NCBI GenBank assembly: GCA_029224185.1
Contig: CM055192.1
Span: 19,680,739-19,744,738, forward strand
Source of the DNA: Karalla daura
Taxonomy: Eukaryota; Chordata; Actinopteri; Chaetodontiformes; Leiognathidae
DNA: 64,000 bases
Direction of reading: 5' to 3'
The notes below the pieces were generated by a model. The model was given only the letters and a program-made list of their open reading frames with translations, searched no databases and was not told the origin of the DNA. Positions 1-12,339 of the stretch are shown piece by piece. Position 1 is the first letter of the stretch; each line of letters begins with the position of its first letter. The translations under genes and the position numbers were made by a program.

Positions 1-2
1 CA

Positions 3-194
3 GCCTGGACAAACACTACGTGATCGCACGTGATAACACTTACAGCACCTGGGATAGGCTGCGAACCTTCAGCAGACACTCGTGGATGAAGAGAGCGCTC
101 CACGTGGTGACCCATGTTCTTAAAAGGGAGCAAAACTGTCCCATTTGGACACCCACGTGGTTCAGCCCTGGTCCAATTTGCAAGATACCGTCAT
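3..194 (+). other. Unrecognised open frame at the left edge
   Basis: A plus-strand frame is open from the window edge for 63 codons (starting SLDKHYVIARDNTYSTWDRL) to a TGA at 195. It contains many charged and aromatic residues and no low complexity. It has no visible splice site or family signature. It may be the end of an exon, a decayed transposon or chance. Confidence 0.15.
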
Positions 195-2030
195 GACCAA
201 CTTCTGAGGCTCCTCTGACTTCTGAAACATCGATGCATGAATGTAACATGTGGCAGGTCAGTCTGGGGTAAGTAAACCATCACTGAGCAGCAGTTAAATC
301 AAAACGATGCACTTTTGATAAACATACATCTTGGGACTAAAAAGAAAGAAACCAGGCGAGGAAGAGAGCACCATCTCCTTTGCTGCATTTCTTGCCTCGA
401 CTCTCTCCTTTCCTCCTGTTGTCTTATCATCCAAGTAAAGGCCAAAAATATACTTTAAAAACAGAAACTAGAGCATCTTGATAAAACTTCACAATGATAG
501 CACCTAAAAATATCTTCTTACACTTTGGCAGTCCTCCCTGTCACGATTGATTGCTGTCCAATAATTAACAGTGCACAGTCAATGAGTTCAATTAGTCCTG
601 GTTTGCATCCAAGCTGTGTCGATATCCTTGCAGGTGAATTTCATGTTACTGAATTGGTCACAGGGTCACAGGAGTACCTGGATGATGACGACAGAGCTTA
701 GCTCTGCTTATCACTTTCCGCAGATGTATTCGGTACCAGACGTGAACTCTGGGCCATTTGTAAGGATCAGTTCTTGTTTCTCATCTCCTGCTGCTGATCA
801 TGAGCTACAGGCCTGTTTACGGTCATGTGTTTACAGGCTGTGGTAGCACATGGGCTGAGCTCTCATTAGTAATGCAGTTAGGGAACACGTAATACAATCT
901 GGATTCACTGCACATGGCGTTTTGAGTTCAGCCTTCAGGAAACACAGTAAATTATCTGTTGATAGTAACCTTGGAATTAGAGGGGTGGACAAGGTCGCAT
1001 ATTAAATGCATGACTGGATTTGAGAGGTGAAAGAGCAACGATCTTTATTAATTATGTATCTTCATACAAACTCTTTAAGAGCAGCATTTCTAGAACTCAC
1101 AATTTAAAACAGATGTACTGATTAACCACCATATATTGCATTTGTCTATATTAAGTGACAAATTATCGGGCTGTGGAAAGATTTGGGTGATTAGGGTAAG
1201 TATGTCTTAAATCAGCTTCCCCTGTAAACACAATGATGAGCCTGTGTACCTCCCTCACTCCTCCCCTAATTGCAAAACGCATTATCCAGCTTAATGCTTT
1301 ACATTGGATGCAAATGAATGTGCGTGTCCTGGAAGCGCTTGCGGATATTTGGACCTGTCTGAGATAAAACGCAATCAAATCAAAGTCAGAAGATGTAAAC
1401 GCAGAATGAATGCACTGAGTGGGGAAAGTATGACGTATGGTGCGCTCATCCAAAGCAGAGGCAGTTGCAGAGGCACAGATTTGAGCGCAGAGCCACTGTG
1501 TGGTGAAGAGGGGCACTGCAGATTGTGTAAGTGGAACCAAAGAGCAGTGGAAAGACGCACTGTACATCCAGAGAGCAGGCGGAAACCTAATGCACTGTAG
1601 ACCTAATGACACAGATGGCAGTATAGCCCCAGGTTCTGTCTCTTTTGAGTTTGCACTGAAGTAGCGGCACCCTTTAACATGACGCTGAACCTGCTCAGCT
1701 CTCAGGCACATCCCAAAATCTGGAGGAGGCGGTGGGAGGGAGACACGGACAGGAAAATGCGACAAATTCAATCGTAGAAACTCGAATCTAAAGCAGCAAT
1801 AAGTTTAACTCCTCTACGAGGATCTGTAGGATTTTAGACAAGATTCAGACATTACAGACAGGCTGGGACTGCTTCCTGAATGTCTGCGCCACAGATCTGT
1901 TCGTCATACAGTTAGCTGTTTAAAAATCGCTTAATATTTCTCATCTCGGAGTGATTATAATGAGACTACGGGCTTAATGACTGCCCTGCACTGAGGGGAT
2001 GCAGTTCATTCCTATTGTCCCTGGCGCACT
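195..2030. other. Noncoding stretch, probable kcnt1 intron
   Basis: No exon, RNA gene or recognisable repeat was found. Open frames here overlap on both strands and lack family signatures. Confidence 0.5.
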
Positions 2031-2930
2031 GAAATCACTGCAGCACGAACAGCGAGCCGAGTGGCTCCAGGTTCACGCTGCATATTTACATACATTATTT
2101 TAGGTTCCGGGCGGATTTTGAGGGGGCAGAAGAGAAAGTGCAGCGATATAAAGCACAGAGCTGCAGTGAGAGCCCACAGTGTGAAGTTGTGTGCTGGCGT
2201 TATATTGTACCCGGAAATCTCTGGCACACCAAACTTGGAACGGTCTTCAGATTCAGCAAAATGAGTAACTTCCAATCTCTGAGATGAAAAGAGAGGGGGG
2301 ACAAAAAGGAAATGAGTTTCGGGTGCAGAGCTGATAAATGCAACGCTTTGGCTTTGACACAGTGCAGCCGCTGTCACGTTCTGAACTACAGCCGGGGGAG
2401 AAAAATACATGATCGTGTTGCTGGATACAAATGTCATAATACGTAAAAGACGACAGCGGGATGTGTCAGATTTCCTCCTCTGATTGAGATCAATTTGCGA
2501 GCTGCATTCTGCCTGAGCGGGGACGCATCAAAGCTGTGGAGATGCTTTTAGGAAAGCTAGTCAGTCCCCCCCCCCCCCCCCCCCCCGAGGCGGCACGACG
2601 GCGAGGCGCGCCTCACTTTCATGCTCTGTGCTGCAGATGGGCGTCGAGAGCCGCGATGAAGCCGACTCTGTCAAAACATATTAAAGCAGGGAGCTGCTGC
2701 TGCTACTGCTGCTGCTGCTGCTGCTGTGGGCGAGCTGTGTCTGAGCACAGCCACAGAGAGCCAGAGAGGAGGAAGGAGTCTAGCCAAAGCCACTGGCAGC
2801 CTCACACACAGCTGCGTGGACGCACACACACACACACACACACACCAGCAGGGATGGCTTCGCTTGCCGACTGCTGCTTTGCCTACGGCCTTTTATATTA
2901 ATTTGCCGGCCGTAACCTTATCCGCCCCGT
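2030..2930. other. GC-rich patch with clustered simple repeats
   Basis: The stretch holds a run of about 20 C at 2567-2586, an imperfect CTG tract at 2694-2727 and a CA tract at 2823-2845, in a locally G/C-rich context with AGCAGC and GAGAGG blocks. It could be an internal CpG promoter of the channel gene, but no start-site motif is convincing. Confidence 0.4.
2694..2727 (+). repeat. Imperfect CTG trinucleotide repeat
   Basis: About eleven CTG units, interrupted once by CTA, within the GC-rich patch. One frame reads polycysteine, another polyleucine and another polyalanine. There is no evidence that any is translated. Confidence 0.85.
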
Positions 2931-3840
2931 CCAAAAAATGAAAACATCTGAGTTATTGTTCGCTGGTGTAAAGTGAGTTTGGCACAGCCGGTGGTTCATA
3001 AAAGAAGTAAATCCAATAAAAATAAAACATCTTTTGTCCGTCTGGACCATTAGATCACTGTTTTAGATCAGAGAGTTTCCGATGGAGGAATCCCACTTCA
3101 GCATGCGAAGCATGTAGACAAACGCAGGGTTTGTGCATATGCGTCAAATCCAAAACATTCTGGGAGGGGTTTGTTTTTTTGGGGGGGTGCAGCTACTGTT
3201 TCCCTTTGAACGTTTTCTGAAGGGGCACTTTTCTGGGCTGCATTTAAGACAAATAGGCCACGCTAAACAGTTTCATGAATAAAACAATGGCTCCCGGTAC
3301 GATGCTGCACCACAAAGCAGAGATGCTGTTGTTTTTCCTTTGCATAAAAAATACAATCTCCTGTGTTTCCTTTGTTTTGCCAGCTCGGGGAGCAGACGGA
3401 GTATTTTCTGGATCTGGCTGGATTGGGTCAGACTCGATCATCGTTCATCACTTCATCGGTAATAACTCGCAGTGCAGTCTGAGCAGTATTGATCTTCGTA
3501 CCCCCAAATGTGTGTGAGTGATGGCCTCTCTGACTTACTGTCTCCCCGAAAAGCAGACGTGATTCTGTCCTTTCATAAATCAGCAGAGCAGACTTGGATC
3601 GCACTCGGTGTCTCTTGGCGAGATATTTTAGCGTTTGATTCAGCATCTTGTATTGACAAAATGGTAATTCAGACAAATGAATACCGGCATTACATTTACA
3701 ACTTTGTCCTTTATCTTATCTTGGAAAAGAGTGTAAACAAAGATAGTGCGCAATCAGATAAGACTGGTCATTCTGCTCTGAAAATATGTACTGGTGCAAC
3801 AGCCACACAGGTTTTGAGATCAACGATGCTGTGAAAGGTC
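2930..3840. other. Noncoding stretch, nothing recognised
   Basis: Mixed-composition intronic sequence with a T/G homopolymer patch at 3174-3187. No exon or repeat family was recognised. Confidence 0.4.
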
Positions 3841-4130
3841 ACATGGTGGTTAAGTGGTTAGCGCTGTCTCCTTACAATAAGACCTGGTCCTGGTCTGAAT
3901 CCTGATCCGACTGAGGGCCTTTCTATGTTGCTAAGTGTTTGCATGTTCTCTCAATGTCTGCAGGTCCAGATGCTCTGGTTTCATTAGTCTAAAAACATAC
4001 TTGTTTAATCATGTTTCCTTAAACCAAAAACAAACATGTTTCAGTTGAATGGAGAACATGAATTGCCCCTATGTGCAAATGTATGAGTGTGACCTGTGAG
4101 AAACTGGCGGATCGAATGATAGATGGATGA
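3840..4130 (+). mobile_element. SINE-like interspersed repeat, copy 1 (+)
   Basis: The copy has the family layout: GTGGTTAAGTGGTTAGCGCT at the head, a GGTCC...TGAATCCTGATC box, CATGTTCTC, CTAAAAACATAC and GAATTGCCCCTATGTG. It is diverged, and its middle is broken by extra sequence around 4010-4060. The head resembles the promoter of a tRNA-derived element. Confidence 0.6.
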
Positions 4131-4364
4131 TTCACAATCGCGTATTGACAAAAAGGTAATTCAGACAGATGAGTTTGTATATTAAATTCAGGATTGCATT
4201 CTTCACCTAATAGCACAAATAAAAATGATTACCAATCTGACCAGGAAGACCATCCAACACTGGTGGCAGTCAGTGGCATGTGTACTTTGAGATGCAAGAT
4301 ACGGTAAATACAGCAAAGTTCTGAATTTATGGAAATCCAGGCCTGTATTAGTATAGAATATGAA

Positions 4365-4430
4365 TAGAAAATACCTTTATTCATCCCATAACAGGGAAGT
4401 TTCAAAAGATGATTTATTATGGACCAGTAA
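4365..4430 (-). mobile_element. Retroelement tail (AATAAAG type), minus orientation
   Basis: CCTTTATTCATCCCATAACA is the reverse complement of the 3' tail motif (TTCCC...GGGATGAATAAAG) shared by several fish retroelements. Matching forward tails are present at 12370 and 14990. The body is not recognisable. Confidence 0.45.
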
Positions 4431-4538
4431 AAGGGATTTTACACAATCGGTAAGAAATGGCTTATTCTCAGTTTGAAAACAGGAAAGACAAAGAGTTTAT
4501 ATAAATATTCAACGGAGAGTACACACACAAAGCAAACA

Positions 4539-4595
4539 TAAGATGTTAAAGGCCAGACAGGCAGACCAGTGTTTCCCCTGGCTTTTAACATTTTA
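4539..4595 (+). repeat. Hairpin element, copy 1
   Basis: The left arm TAAGATGTTAAAGGCCAG pairs with the right arm CTGGCTTTTAACATTTTA at 4578-4595 with two mismatches, enclosing a 21-base loop. A related copy lies at 7011-7067, and similarity extends about 35 bases 3' of the hairpin. It may be a small foldback or MITE-like element. Confidence 0.65.
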
Positions 4596-4599
4596 TGCA

Positions 4600-5790
4600 C
4601 AAGTTAAAGTGAGTTTGTAAACACCAAAGGAAGAAAATGTTTGTCTGAGCCAAGAGTGGTGCGAAGGGAACCCAAAGCTGCTGGGCTCTCCCTCCAGACT
4701 CACAAACACGAGGATGAAAATACTTTTCCTTAATGGACTCAGAGTGCAGACTTAGAACTTTACAAACTGCAGTCAGGGCGCAGAGCCCAGTTCTCATTTT
4801 AGGGAAATCCAAGGCCTGTAAGAATCATGCAGGAGCAGGAATGTAATAAGGTGTCTTAAAGTCTTAAAAACCCTTTATACGCACAGTAATTCAGAAGTGG
4901 TGTACACTAGCATTGAAAGCGGGGATGACAAAGATTTTCTGTGCACAAACAAAGTGATGTTTGTTTGCTCACACAGTGTTTTAGATAACAGGTGGAATAA
5001 ACACTTGACTGGCAGTCAGAGGTGCAAGGATTTCACTGTGCTCTTCACTAAAACAATGCTGCAAATCCCTGACCAGTGAACCGAAGCAGCTATATTTATT
5101 CAGCATTTTGCAGATTACCTTGGCCAGGCAGAAAAAAAGGGAAAATAAATAAATAAATAAATAAATATCAGGCAAACAAGTACAGCTGCAGCAGCTTGTT
5201 CAGATAAAAAAAAAAATCACAGCTTTTCTGACAATACAAGAGCAAATCAGAAACATGAGTGAGTTATAATTAGTTTGCATTTAAGCTGATTTAAATTAAG
5301 GCAAAGAACCGTGCAAATTCTGAACTGTTTACAAAATCAAGTGACTGTTTTGCAATTCAAAGCAGCTCTGGTGTTTGGCATATTTGCTAGAAACTCTGAA
5401 CAAGTCTGAGGAGCAGCGTTTGGCGATTCCACACTAATTTCATTGTGTGACACTGTACTCATCACAACAGTGAGGAACCCCCCCCCATAGCACTGACAAC
5501 CTCAACCAAATGCCTCCATCATCACAGCCGCTTATTAAAGTCAAGACAAGCCTGCCGCTGCTAATTAAGCTGGCAGGCCGGGGCACGGGGGCTCCACAGC
5601 CAAACGCACCGCAGACTTCCAGACGGCCAGGAGGATAAACAAGTTTTGAAAGATAAAACAAATCTGTTTTTTTTTTCTTCCTCACTGTGAGCATCCCCCC
5701 CTTCCCATAATCCTCCCTCTGCAGCCTCCCTCTAATTGCCTGTCCCATTTGTGCAGCGAGCTGCTGAAATGTTACAAATGATTTCATATG
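4600..5790. other. Noncoding stretch with an AAAT microsatellite
   Basis: Apart from an AAATA tetranucleotide run at about 5143-5168 and an A run at 5206-5214, no exon, RNA gene or known repeat was recognised. It is probably intronic to kcnt1. Confidence 0.4.
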
Positions 5791-6135
5791 AGGACCAATA
5801 AAATCGCTGCGCTCGGCTTACATGCGGCGCCACGTCCACTAATACCTCCGCCGTGCCCGGGGAAATGAACCTCGGGCGGGCTGCTTCAACACCGAGCGTT
5901 CTCCCTCGCTCTCCCCTCGGCTTCCGCCCTCAACCTGTTCACATCCCGGTTTCCAGCGAGACGAAACGTGGCGACCTGCCTCTCGTCGTGACAATCAGGA
6001 CGATCCCTAAACGGACGGCGTGTCAGAGGCGCTCCGCCGCTGATGTGAGCAGGTCCAGCGGCTCCTGAGCCCCCCGCCCACTCTGGCCCGATGGCGGTGA
6101 CTAACGGCCCGGCAGGGACAGGAACCGGAGAGCTC
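5790..6135. promoter_or_regulatory. CpG-rich island
   Basis: CpG dinucleotides are frequent (GCGCTCGGC, GCGGCGCCACGTCC, CGGGCGGGCTGC, GACGGCGTGTCAGAGGCGC), unlike the surrounding AT-rich DNA. There is no recognisable exon. It could be an alternative promoter inside the channel gene or an unrelated regulatory island. Confidence 0.4.
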
Positions 6136-6224
6136 AAGCTACTGTAACGAAGCGTGCATGTCACCAGCAGCATCTGAAGTGAGGCGACCTTTGCTCCTTG
6201 AGGTCAGACACACGTAAACTCCAG

Positions 6225-6365
6225 TCGACAACACGCACACATACACACCCAGGGGCAATTTGGAGTGTCGGACTAAACATGTGTGTCTTTAGACTGTGGG
6301 AGGAAACCAGAGCCTCCCCCCGGAGAAAACCCACACACACACGCACAACAAGGACATGCAAACAT
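6225..6365 (-). mobile_element. SINE-like interspersed repeat, copy 2 (-)
   Basis: Reverse-oriented family core: CAGGGGCAATTTGGAGT, ACTGTGGGAGGAAACCAGAG, GGAGAAAACCCAC and GGACATGCAAAC in that order. The tRNA-like head is absent. Confidence 0.65.
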
Positions 6366-6479
6366 CACACAGAAGCGCCCTCAGCATAACTGGCAGAGGA
6401 GGACTACACGCATTTGTGTAACATCAAAAGCAAAAGGAAAACACATTCGTGATTCCAAAAACATACAAAAAAACCCCCC

Positions 6480-6960
6480 AGAATGAGCTCAATTGCAACC
6501 GAACAGTGTTTACTGATGGCCGTTTTTCCACACTGTTGTCTTGTCTTGATGCTTCTGAAACTTTTTGATGCATCTGAAACTTAAGTCTCTAGTTTTGGTT
6601 AAATTGGGACTTTTCAGGGTCTCCATGTGCGTTCTAGATGATTTCCTACCTTTTTGTTTTTGATTATCATCATATCATCTTGCGCTTGTGTCTTGTTAGT
6701 CTCACCCTCCCTACACTAGCTAATATTTGCATAGAAAGCAAGATAAACATACTGAAAAGCAGTCATTAGATTGCTAAAGAACCGTAGTGGCCACGGTCTC
6801 TCTACTATCTCATATTTCCATATCATGAAAACATAATGTTGCTATGCATTACTCCCACTAAGCTCTTGAGCATGTAAACTGGAATATGAATGGGATATTC
6901 AAGGAGCAACTCACAAAATCAGCCTAATAGAGAGCTGGGTTAATATTTGGAATACTGCAG
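6480..6960. other. Noncoding stretch, nothing recognised
   Basis: AT-rich sequence lacking exon signatures or repeat families that I can name. Confidence 0.4.
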
Positions 6961-7010
6961 CTCACGTACTTACCTGGAGCACACAGGCGAGTGCACACAG
7001 GGAGCACACA

Positions 7011-7067
7011 TAAAATGTTAAAGACCAGGAGGGTAGACCAGTGCTTCTCCCGGCTTTTAACATTTTA
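7011..7067 (+). repeat. Hairpin element, copy 2
   Basis: The left arm TAAAATGTTAAAGACCAGG pairs with CCCGGCTTTTAACATTTTA at 7049-7067. The loop GAGGGTAGACCAGTGCTTCT is similar to that of the copy at 4539. The flank AAGTTAAAGTG also matches on the 3' side. Confidence 0.65.
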
Positions 7068-7194
7068 CAGGGAAGTTAAAGTGCGTCTGTAACCCCCAAA
7101 ATAAAAAGATGATCGAAACCTTGAATATATTAGCTTCCTGCCTCAGACCCCAGAATGAGGATGTTATTTTGACATCAACTGTATATTTCAGCTT

Positions 7195-7455
7195 GTTGCC
7201 TCACAGCAAGACAGTCCCTGATTCAACCCCCCCCCCAGACTGAGTGCCTCTCTGCGTGGGTTGTCTCCAGGTACTCAGGCTTCCTCCCACGGTCCAAAAA
7301 CATGCATTAAGGTCAACAGGAGACCTAAATTGCCCCTAGGAGTGACTGTGGAAGAGAGCGTGTGTATGGTGTGTGTGTTTGGCCAGCAATGGACTGGAAA
7401 CCTGCCATGTGTGCTGAGATGGGCACTGGCAGACCCTCCGCCGGGTCTAAAGTAG
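7195..7455 (+). mobile_element. SINE-like interspersed repeat, copy 3 (+)
   Basis: Family order is clear: TTGCCTCACAGCAAGACAGT, GCGTGGGTTGTCTCCAGGTA, CTTCCTCCCACGGTCC, AAAAACATGCATTAAGG, TAAATTGCCCCTAGG, CAATGGACTGGAAACCTG and a GGCAGACCC end. This is one of the better-preserved copies. Confidence 0.75.
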
Positions 7456-7459
7456 GTAA

Positions 7460-9225
7460 GATGATACATGGATGTATATTTAAGCCTACGTCCACAATGT
7501 TAATGGTGTAACTGCTGTAATCCTTTAACAGTCTGTGGTTAGTCAACATATATATAATGAAGCTGTATGGTAATGGAGTGAACTTCGTAAGTCATAATTC
7601 TAATTAAGAAGAATTATACAAATGTGTCTGCTCTTTTACTGTGCAGGTATCTAATAGGAATTGCCATCCTGGAGCAAACATGAGTGGATTTGAGTATTGA
7701 GCCTGCTAGTCCTCTGAACCTTATTAGACCTAATCATCATCATCATCATCATCATCATCCTTACATCATCCTCTTCATCATCATATTAATGTCACCCATG
7801 ACATGCATGCATCCTTTATCTCCGGTCCCTTTTCCCCTTTCCCTCTTGTTCTGTCCTATCTGCCATCTCCTCCATCCTGCCTCCCCACCCCTTCCTCCGA
7901 TTTCCTAAACTCGCTCAGATGGAGCTCGTCCAGGCATCAAATCCCAACAGTCACTCCTGCCACAGAAACGGTGCAAACAAACAGCTGCTGCCAATATCAC
8001 AGCGCAATTGTTGTCGAAGGACACTTCATTCCGCTCGCCTGCCTCTGAAGTGTCTATCCGGATAGAGAAAAATATCTACAAATCAGGCCTCCGAGAGATG
8101 GAATCTCTCTCCTCGTGCAGAAACGTGACATTTTTGATTTGCCAGTGAATATATCAAGTTAAACTGTGTGTCCAAAAAAAAAATCCAACAGCTTGGTTTT
8201 GATCAAACACAGCAGAGTCGCTCTACAGCAGCACGGGCGTGCATGGCCGCTGAGCTGAATGCGAGGCAGCTGCGGAGCTGTCGTTTTTGGGGAGATGTTT
8301 GGCGAGGGGCTAGCTGCTCGCTGACAGCAGAGCATGCGTCAGTGCTGGGTCACCCGTCCAAGAAACACCACTTGACTCACAAGCATTGAGTCCGACGGTT
8401 GATTCAGTAACCAATTAACACTCCCCTGTCTGTTGACGTGACTCCCATCAGCATCCGGCCTTGATGAGAGGGGGGAGGAAAACAACGAAACAGGCCCCCA
8501 ACCAGATTAGACACGCAGAAGAAGAAAGAAAGATAGATGGAACCAATTTTCCTCCTGCTGCTCTTTCTGTTTCCAGCCCTGTCGGCGAGTATGAAAGCGT
8601 TTGGTGGTTTGTTTCTATTTCTGATGTTGACTGAGGCTGCAACCCCCCCCCCTCTTCCCTCCTCTCCGCTATAGCTGACAGACTGAGAAAAAACCCACGT
8701 ATGCACACTTGGATGTATAATCAGACTCTCACAGGTGCACACACACACACACACACCTGCGCAGACAATACACACTCGCGCACACAGACACTCACACACA
8801 CCAAATGCTTGTCAGACCAATGACTTCAGCGTGATTGCTCCTCTTCAGCGCCCACACAGCCAAGCAGTCATTACAGCCCTCTGACATCCAGCCCTGACAA
8901 TAATGACAGCTCAGGAGGGAGACCCCTCCACCGCCACCACCATTACACCACACGCACACACACACACACGCACACACACACAGACACACACTATACGCCC
9001 ACATCCACACCACAGACACAAAGGTAAGAAACACAAGGGCTCGCACACTCAGCCTAACAGCACAGACAGAGCTCGTTCCTTTAATGCTGTCAGAGTGGCA
9101 CACAGTGAGAATCGAGCATTTCAGACAGTAATACGCCAAGACACGCATGGCCACGCTCTTACACAACTGATGAGGCAGCACAATCTTTATTTGCCATATT
9201 GTCTGAGCTATAGGAGGCTCTGTGA
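7460..9225. other. Noncoding stretch with CAT and CA microsatellites
   Basis: A CAT tract lies at 7736-7759 and CA-rich tracts at 8738-8757 and 8950-8985. The CA/TG tracts generate long but meaningless open frames on both strands. No exon was recognised. Confidence 0.5.
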
Positions 9226-9229
9226 ACAG

Positions 9230-9495
9230 CACCGTCACCCCACAGCAAGGAGGTCGTGGGTTCGACACCCCGTCAGACTGTGTCCCAGTGGGTTTTCTCA
9301 GAGTCATCTGGCTTTCCTCCCACTGGCCAAAAGCAGACATGCATAGATCTAAAATGGCTCCAAGACGTGAGCAGAGAGTGAATGGTGTGTGTGTGTACTG
9401 TATGTCCAGGGTGTATTCCTCGCCTTCACTCTGTGTGTGGAAAAAGGCACCAGCAGACCCCTGCAACACTGTGAAGACAGAAAGTGGCGTTTATT
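9230..9495 (+). mobile_element. SINE-like interspersed repeat, copy 4 (+)
   Basis: It opens with CACAGCAAGGAGGTCGTGGG and TTCGACACCCCGTCAGACTG, a tRNA B-box-like segment. GGGTTTTCTCAGAGTCATCT, CTTCCTCCCACTGGCC, AAAAGCAGACATGCAT and the CCAGGGTGTATTCC to GCAGACCCC end follow. Confidence 0.7.
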
Positions 9496-9591
9496 CCATC
9501 CATGCCATCACGGGTGAGGTTTTACTGCCCTAAGGGTCACAGTGTCTCAATTGGTTTGTCAGTAAAGGCACTGCACAGTGAGACAGTGCAC

Positions 9592-9618
9592 AGTGTGTGT
9601 GTGTGTGTGTGTGTATAT
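9592..9618 (+). repeat. GT microsatellite
   Basis: A run of about eleven GT units passes into TATATAT. Confidence 0.9.
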
Positions 9619-9884
9619 ATTCACATCGCCCACTCGAATGTGAAAGTGAAAACAAAAGGGAGTTAGGACAGGCTGCTGTGACTGTTTGCTTTGGCAGAGG
9701 AGCTGCTTCCGATTTCAAATGGAAGCAACTGTTTGGTCTATCTCCCAAATACATTGACTGATATTGGGGCATCGGCTATTATTTTTAGTTCCTGGTGCTA
9801 TTTGTCTTACACATCCAGAGAAGACTGTCTTTATTCTAAACCTGTCTTAGCATATAACTACTGCAGTCTTGTAGAACTCCACTC

Positions 9885-10045
9885 ATCCATTATCCTACCT
9901 GCTATGTGCTTTAATGGAGTTGGAGCCTATCTCTAGGGCACATAGGATGAAGTCTCTGATCAACCTTAACATGCATGCTTTTGCACTGTGGGAGAAAACT
10001 AATAATGATATGGGGAGAACATGGAGACCCCATTTCAAAAGTGCC
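9885..10045 (-). mobile_element. SINE-like interspersed repeat, copy 5 (-), fragment
   Basis: CATCCATTATCCTACCTGCT, GGAGCCTATCTCTAGGGCAC, ACATGCATGC, GCACTGTGGGAGAAAAC and GGGGAGAACATGGAGAC follow the reverse order of the family. Confidence 0.55.
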
Positions 10046-10719
10046 TCTCATAATGCTCAGTGAGTTATCACTGGCCCAGTGCTTTGAGCGTTTTGGCTTT
10101 TGCCCTCATAGCCTGCTACAACAGTGGCGAGGAAAAAGATGCAAAAGGCCATCGGGGTGGGAGAGCAGCTCGGCTTTTCTTCCCCCTCAGGGTGTTATAG
10201 TGATCAGAGGCTTTATATTTGATGAGGCATACGCACAGGAAGTAATTACCATCACAAACCCAGAGCATGCAGAAGATTATTGACCAAGCAATAGAGCATC
10301 CCCACCGCCCTGTAACAGACACTGCCTCTGTTTCCACTCCAGAGCTTAGACGCTGGCAATTACAGAGCAGCACCGTAACATGCTATTAATAACAATGTCT
10401 TCTTCTGTTGCATCCTAATCCACTTCCTAACACACACCGTGGAGAAGTGAGTGTGTGCGAAGCTGCAGTTTACAGCTGTTATTTGTTCCAGAGAAACAAA
10501 AGCTCCTGTGTTTTATGTTGTCAGCATCTGTGAGTTAACATACAAAGCTCTGTAAGTAGACCAAGCATGTCCACACACACACATACACACACACACAAAG
10601 GGATGTGCACACACACCGGCATATATGTTCATACATGTGGTGGTAGCCCAGCAACAAACCCTAATTACCCTTTGCAATTGAATAGCGATCAGCAAAACAA
10701 TTCACAGTGGACCTGAGAG

Positions 10720-10751
<32 letters not shown>

Positions 10752-12330
10752 GCACGCACACACATACAGGGGACGAAGCAGCCTGATTACAGTGCTCTAG
10801 CATCTGAAGGTCTGAAGGACGCAGCGATGCAGTTCACATGTGACAAGAATGAAGCTCGTGGTGCCACATTTACATATAATTACAGAGTTTAATCTACAGG
10901 GTATGGCGGTGTTGCTTTCTTGTCTTTGCCATTGTTTATGTCAATAGCCCTGACAAATCCTGGACCTCCTTAAAAACACAATAGAGCAGATCCTGAGGCT
11001 CTATTGCAGAAATAAAATAAACCTACCAAATTACCTCCGATTACATTTAAATACAGTATTTACAGTATCAGGTCATGGGATATTTAACCTCAGCTACACC
11101 TCTGGTTCACACGGATATTACACTGCACACAGGCCTATCTGTTGAGATAATGGATTTACGAATAATACTTCAAAACATGGCAAGCAATCCTAAAGGAACA
11201 AATTCATAAATATCTGTGGCCTTAATGCAGAGAAATGACCGGATCCCTAGAGGGAAAGCGTGGAGGCCAGTATGCGAGAGGAAAGAGCCAAATACTGTAG
11301 CGCTGCTGTAAATGTCCTGTGGAGAGAAAGGGCCTCGCATTGATATAAAGCATACTGACAGCAATTTAGTGCAGGGAGGCCATGGAGACAAAGGCCGAGC
11401 AGACGGAAAAATGAAAACAGAGAGAGAGGGAGGTGGCCAAACTGGATGTGATATTTACTTCCATACGTCAATTCCTGGTTCAAAATGATATTTTGCAAGT
11501 GATGACATTCACAGCCCGTTCGGGTAAAGATACAGATCAATAAGCTAATTACAAAACACAAAAAAGGCACCCATGGACAGATATCCATTCACCGCTGACA
11601 CATGGCAGCTTCTCCTGGCGGCGAGGAGCCTGGTTTGTAGAGATAACGTAGGCAAAGCCCCGCCTGTCAGATTCAACCACCGATAGCATAACAAATCATT
11701 GTCCTGTTACGGGCAGAGAGGTTTGTGTAAATCAAGAAACAACAGGTCAAAAAGATGCTTGTGCAGTAACAGGACCCTGAATTTTCTGAGTGAGACAACA
11801 CAAAGGGTTAAAGGAGAGGGATGTAATGATGCTGCTACACCGAGCTGGATATGTTTTGATTGACTTATATGAGAATACTACAGAGAAAGCGAAGCAGATT
11901 TCTTCCATCTCAATGTCAAGTGAATGTCTGTTTAGTTGTAGATATTTTCTGGTAAAATGTTACAAAGATCAATCTGAGCACGTACTAAGAGCCAGTCTCT
12001 CAGCCAGAGCAGTCAGCTATAAAATCTTGAGGGAATGATGATCGCTGCTTCGGGTTTGCCAGGAGTACGCAGCAACAGTTTTGACGCATCTTCATAAAAA
12101 TGATCTGTTTCAAGTTCCAACAACGTGTGAGGTTTAATCTCGTCTGAGCAAAGAGTACTTTTAACTTGGGTGACTTATAAATTACTCACAATTTAGAACC
12201 AACACAATGGCTGCTACTTTTGTACATGGTCTGCAAATACTGCCCTGATAGACAGACCCTATCTATTTTATTTCTTATGTATCATTGCTGATCATTTGTA
12301 ATCCCCTATTGTTTGCTTCATCTTTGTGAA
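10045..12330. other. Noncoding stretch, probable kcnt1 intron
   Basis: CA-rich microsatellites occur at 10573-10598 and 10720-10765. No exon, RNA gene or named repeat was recognised elsewhere. Confidence 0.45.
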
Positions 12331-12339
12331 ATGTGTATT

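Noticed and set aside
1163..1771. 202-codon minus-strand frame
   Set aside because: Another frame is open on the opposite strand over the same bases, and there is no family signature, splice context or codon bias.
9230..9275. tRNA gene suggested by GGTTCGACACC
   Set aside because: Only a B-box-like segment exists. No cloverleaf can be completed, and the position corresponds to the head of a SINE-like copy.
8792..9469. 225-codon minus-strand frame
   Set aside because: It runs through CA/TG microsatellites and a SINE-like repeat. The translation is low-complexity VCVCV, with no domain.
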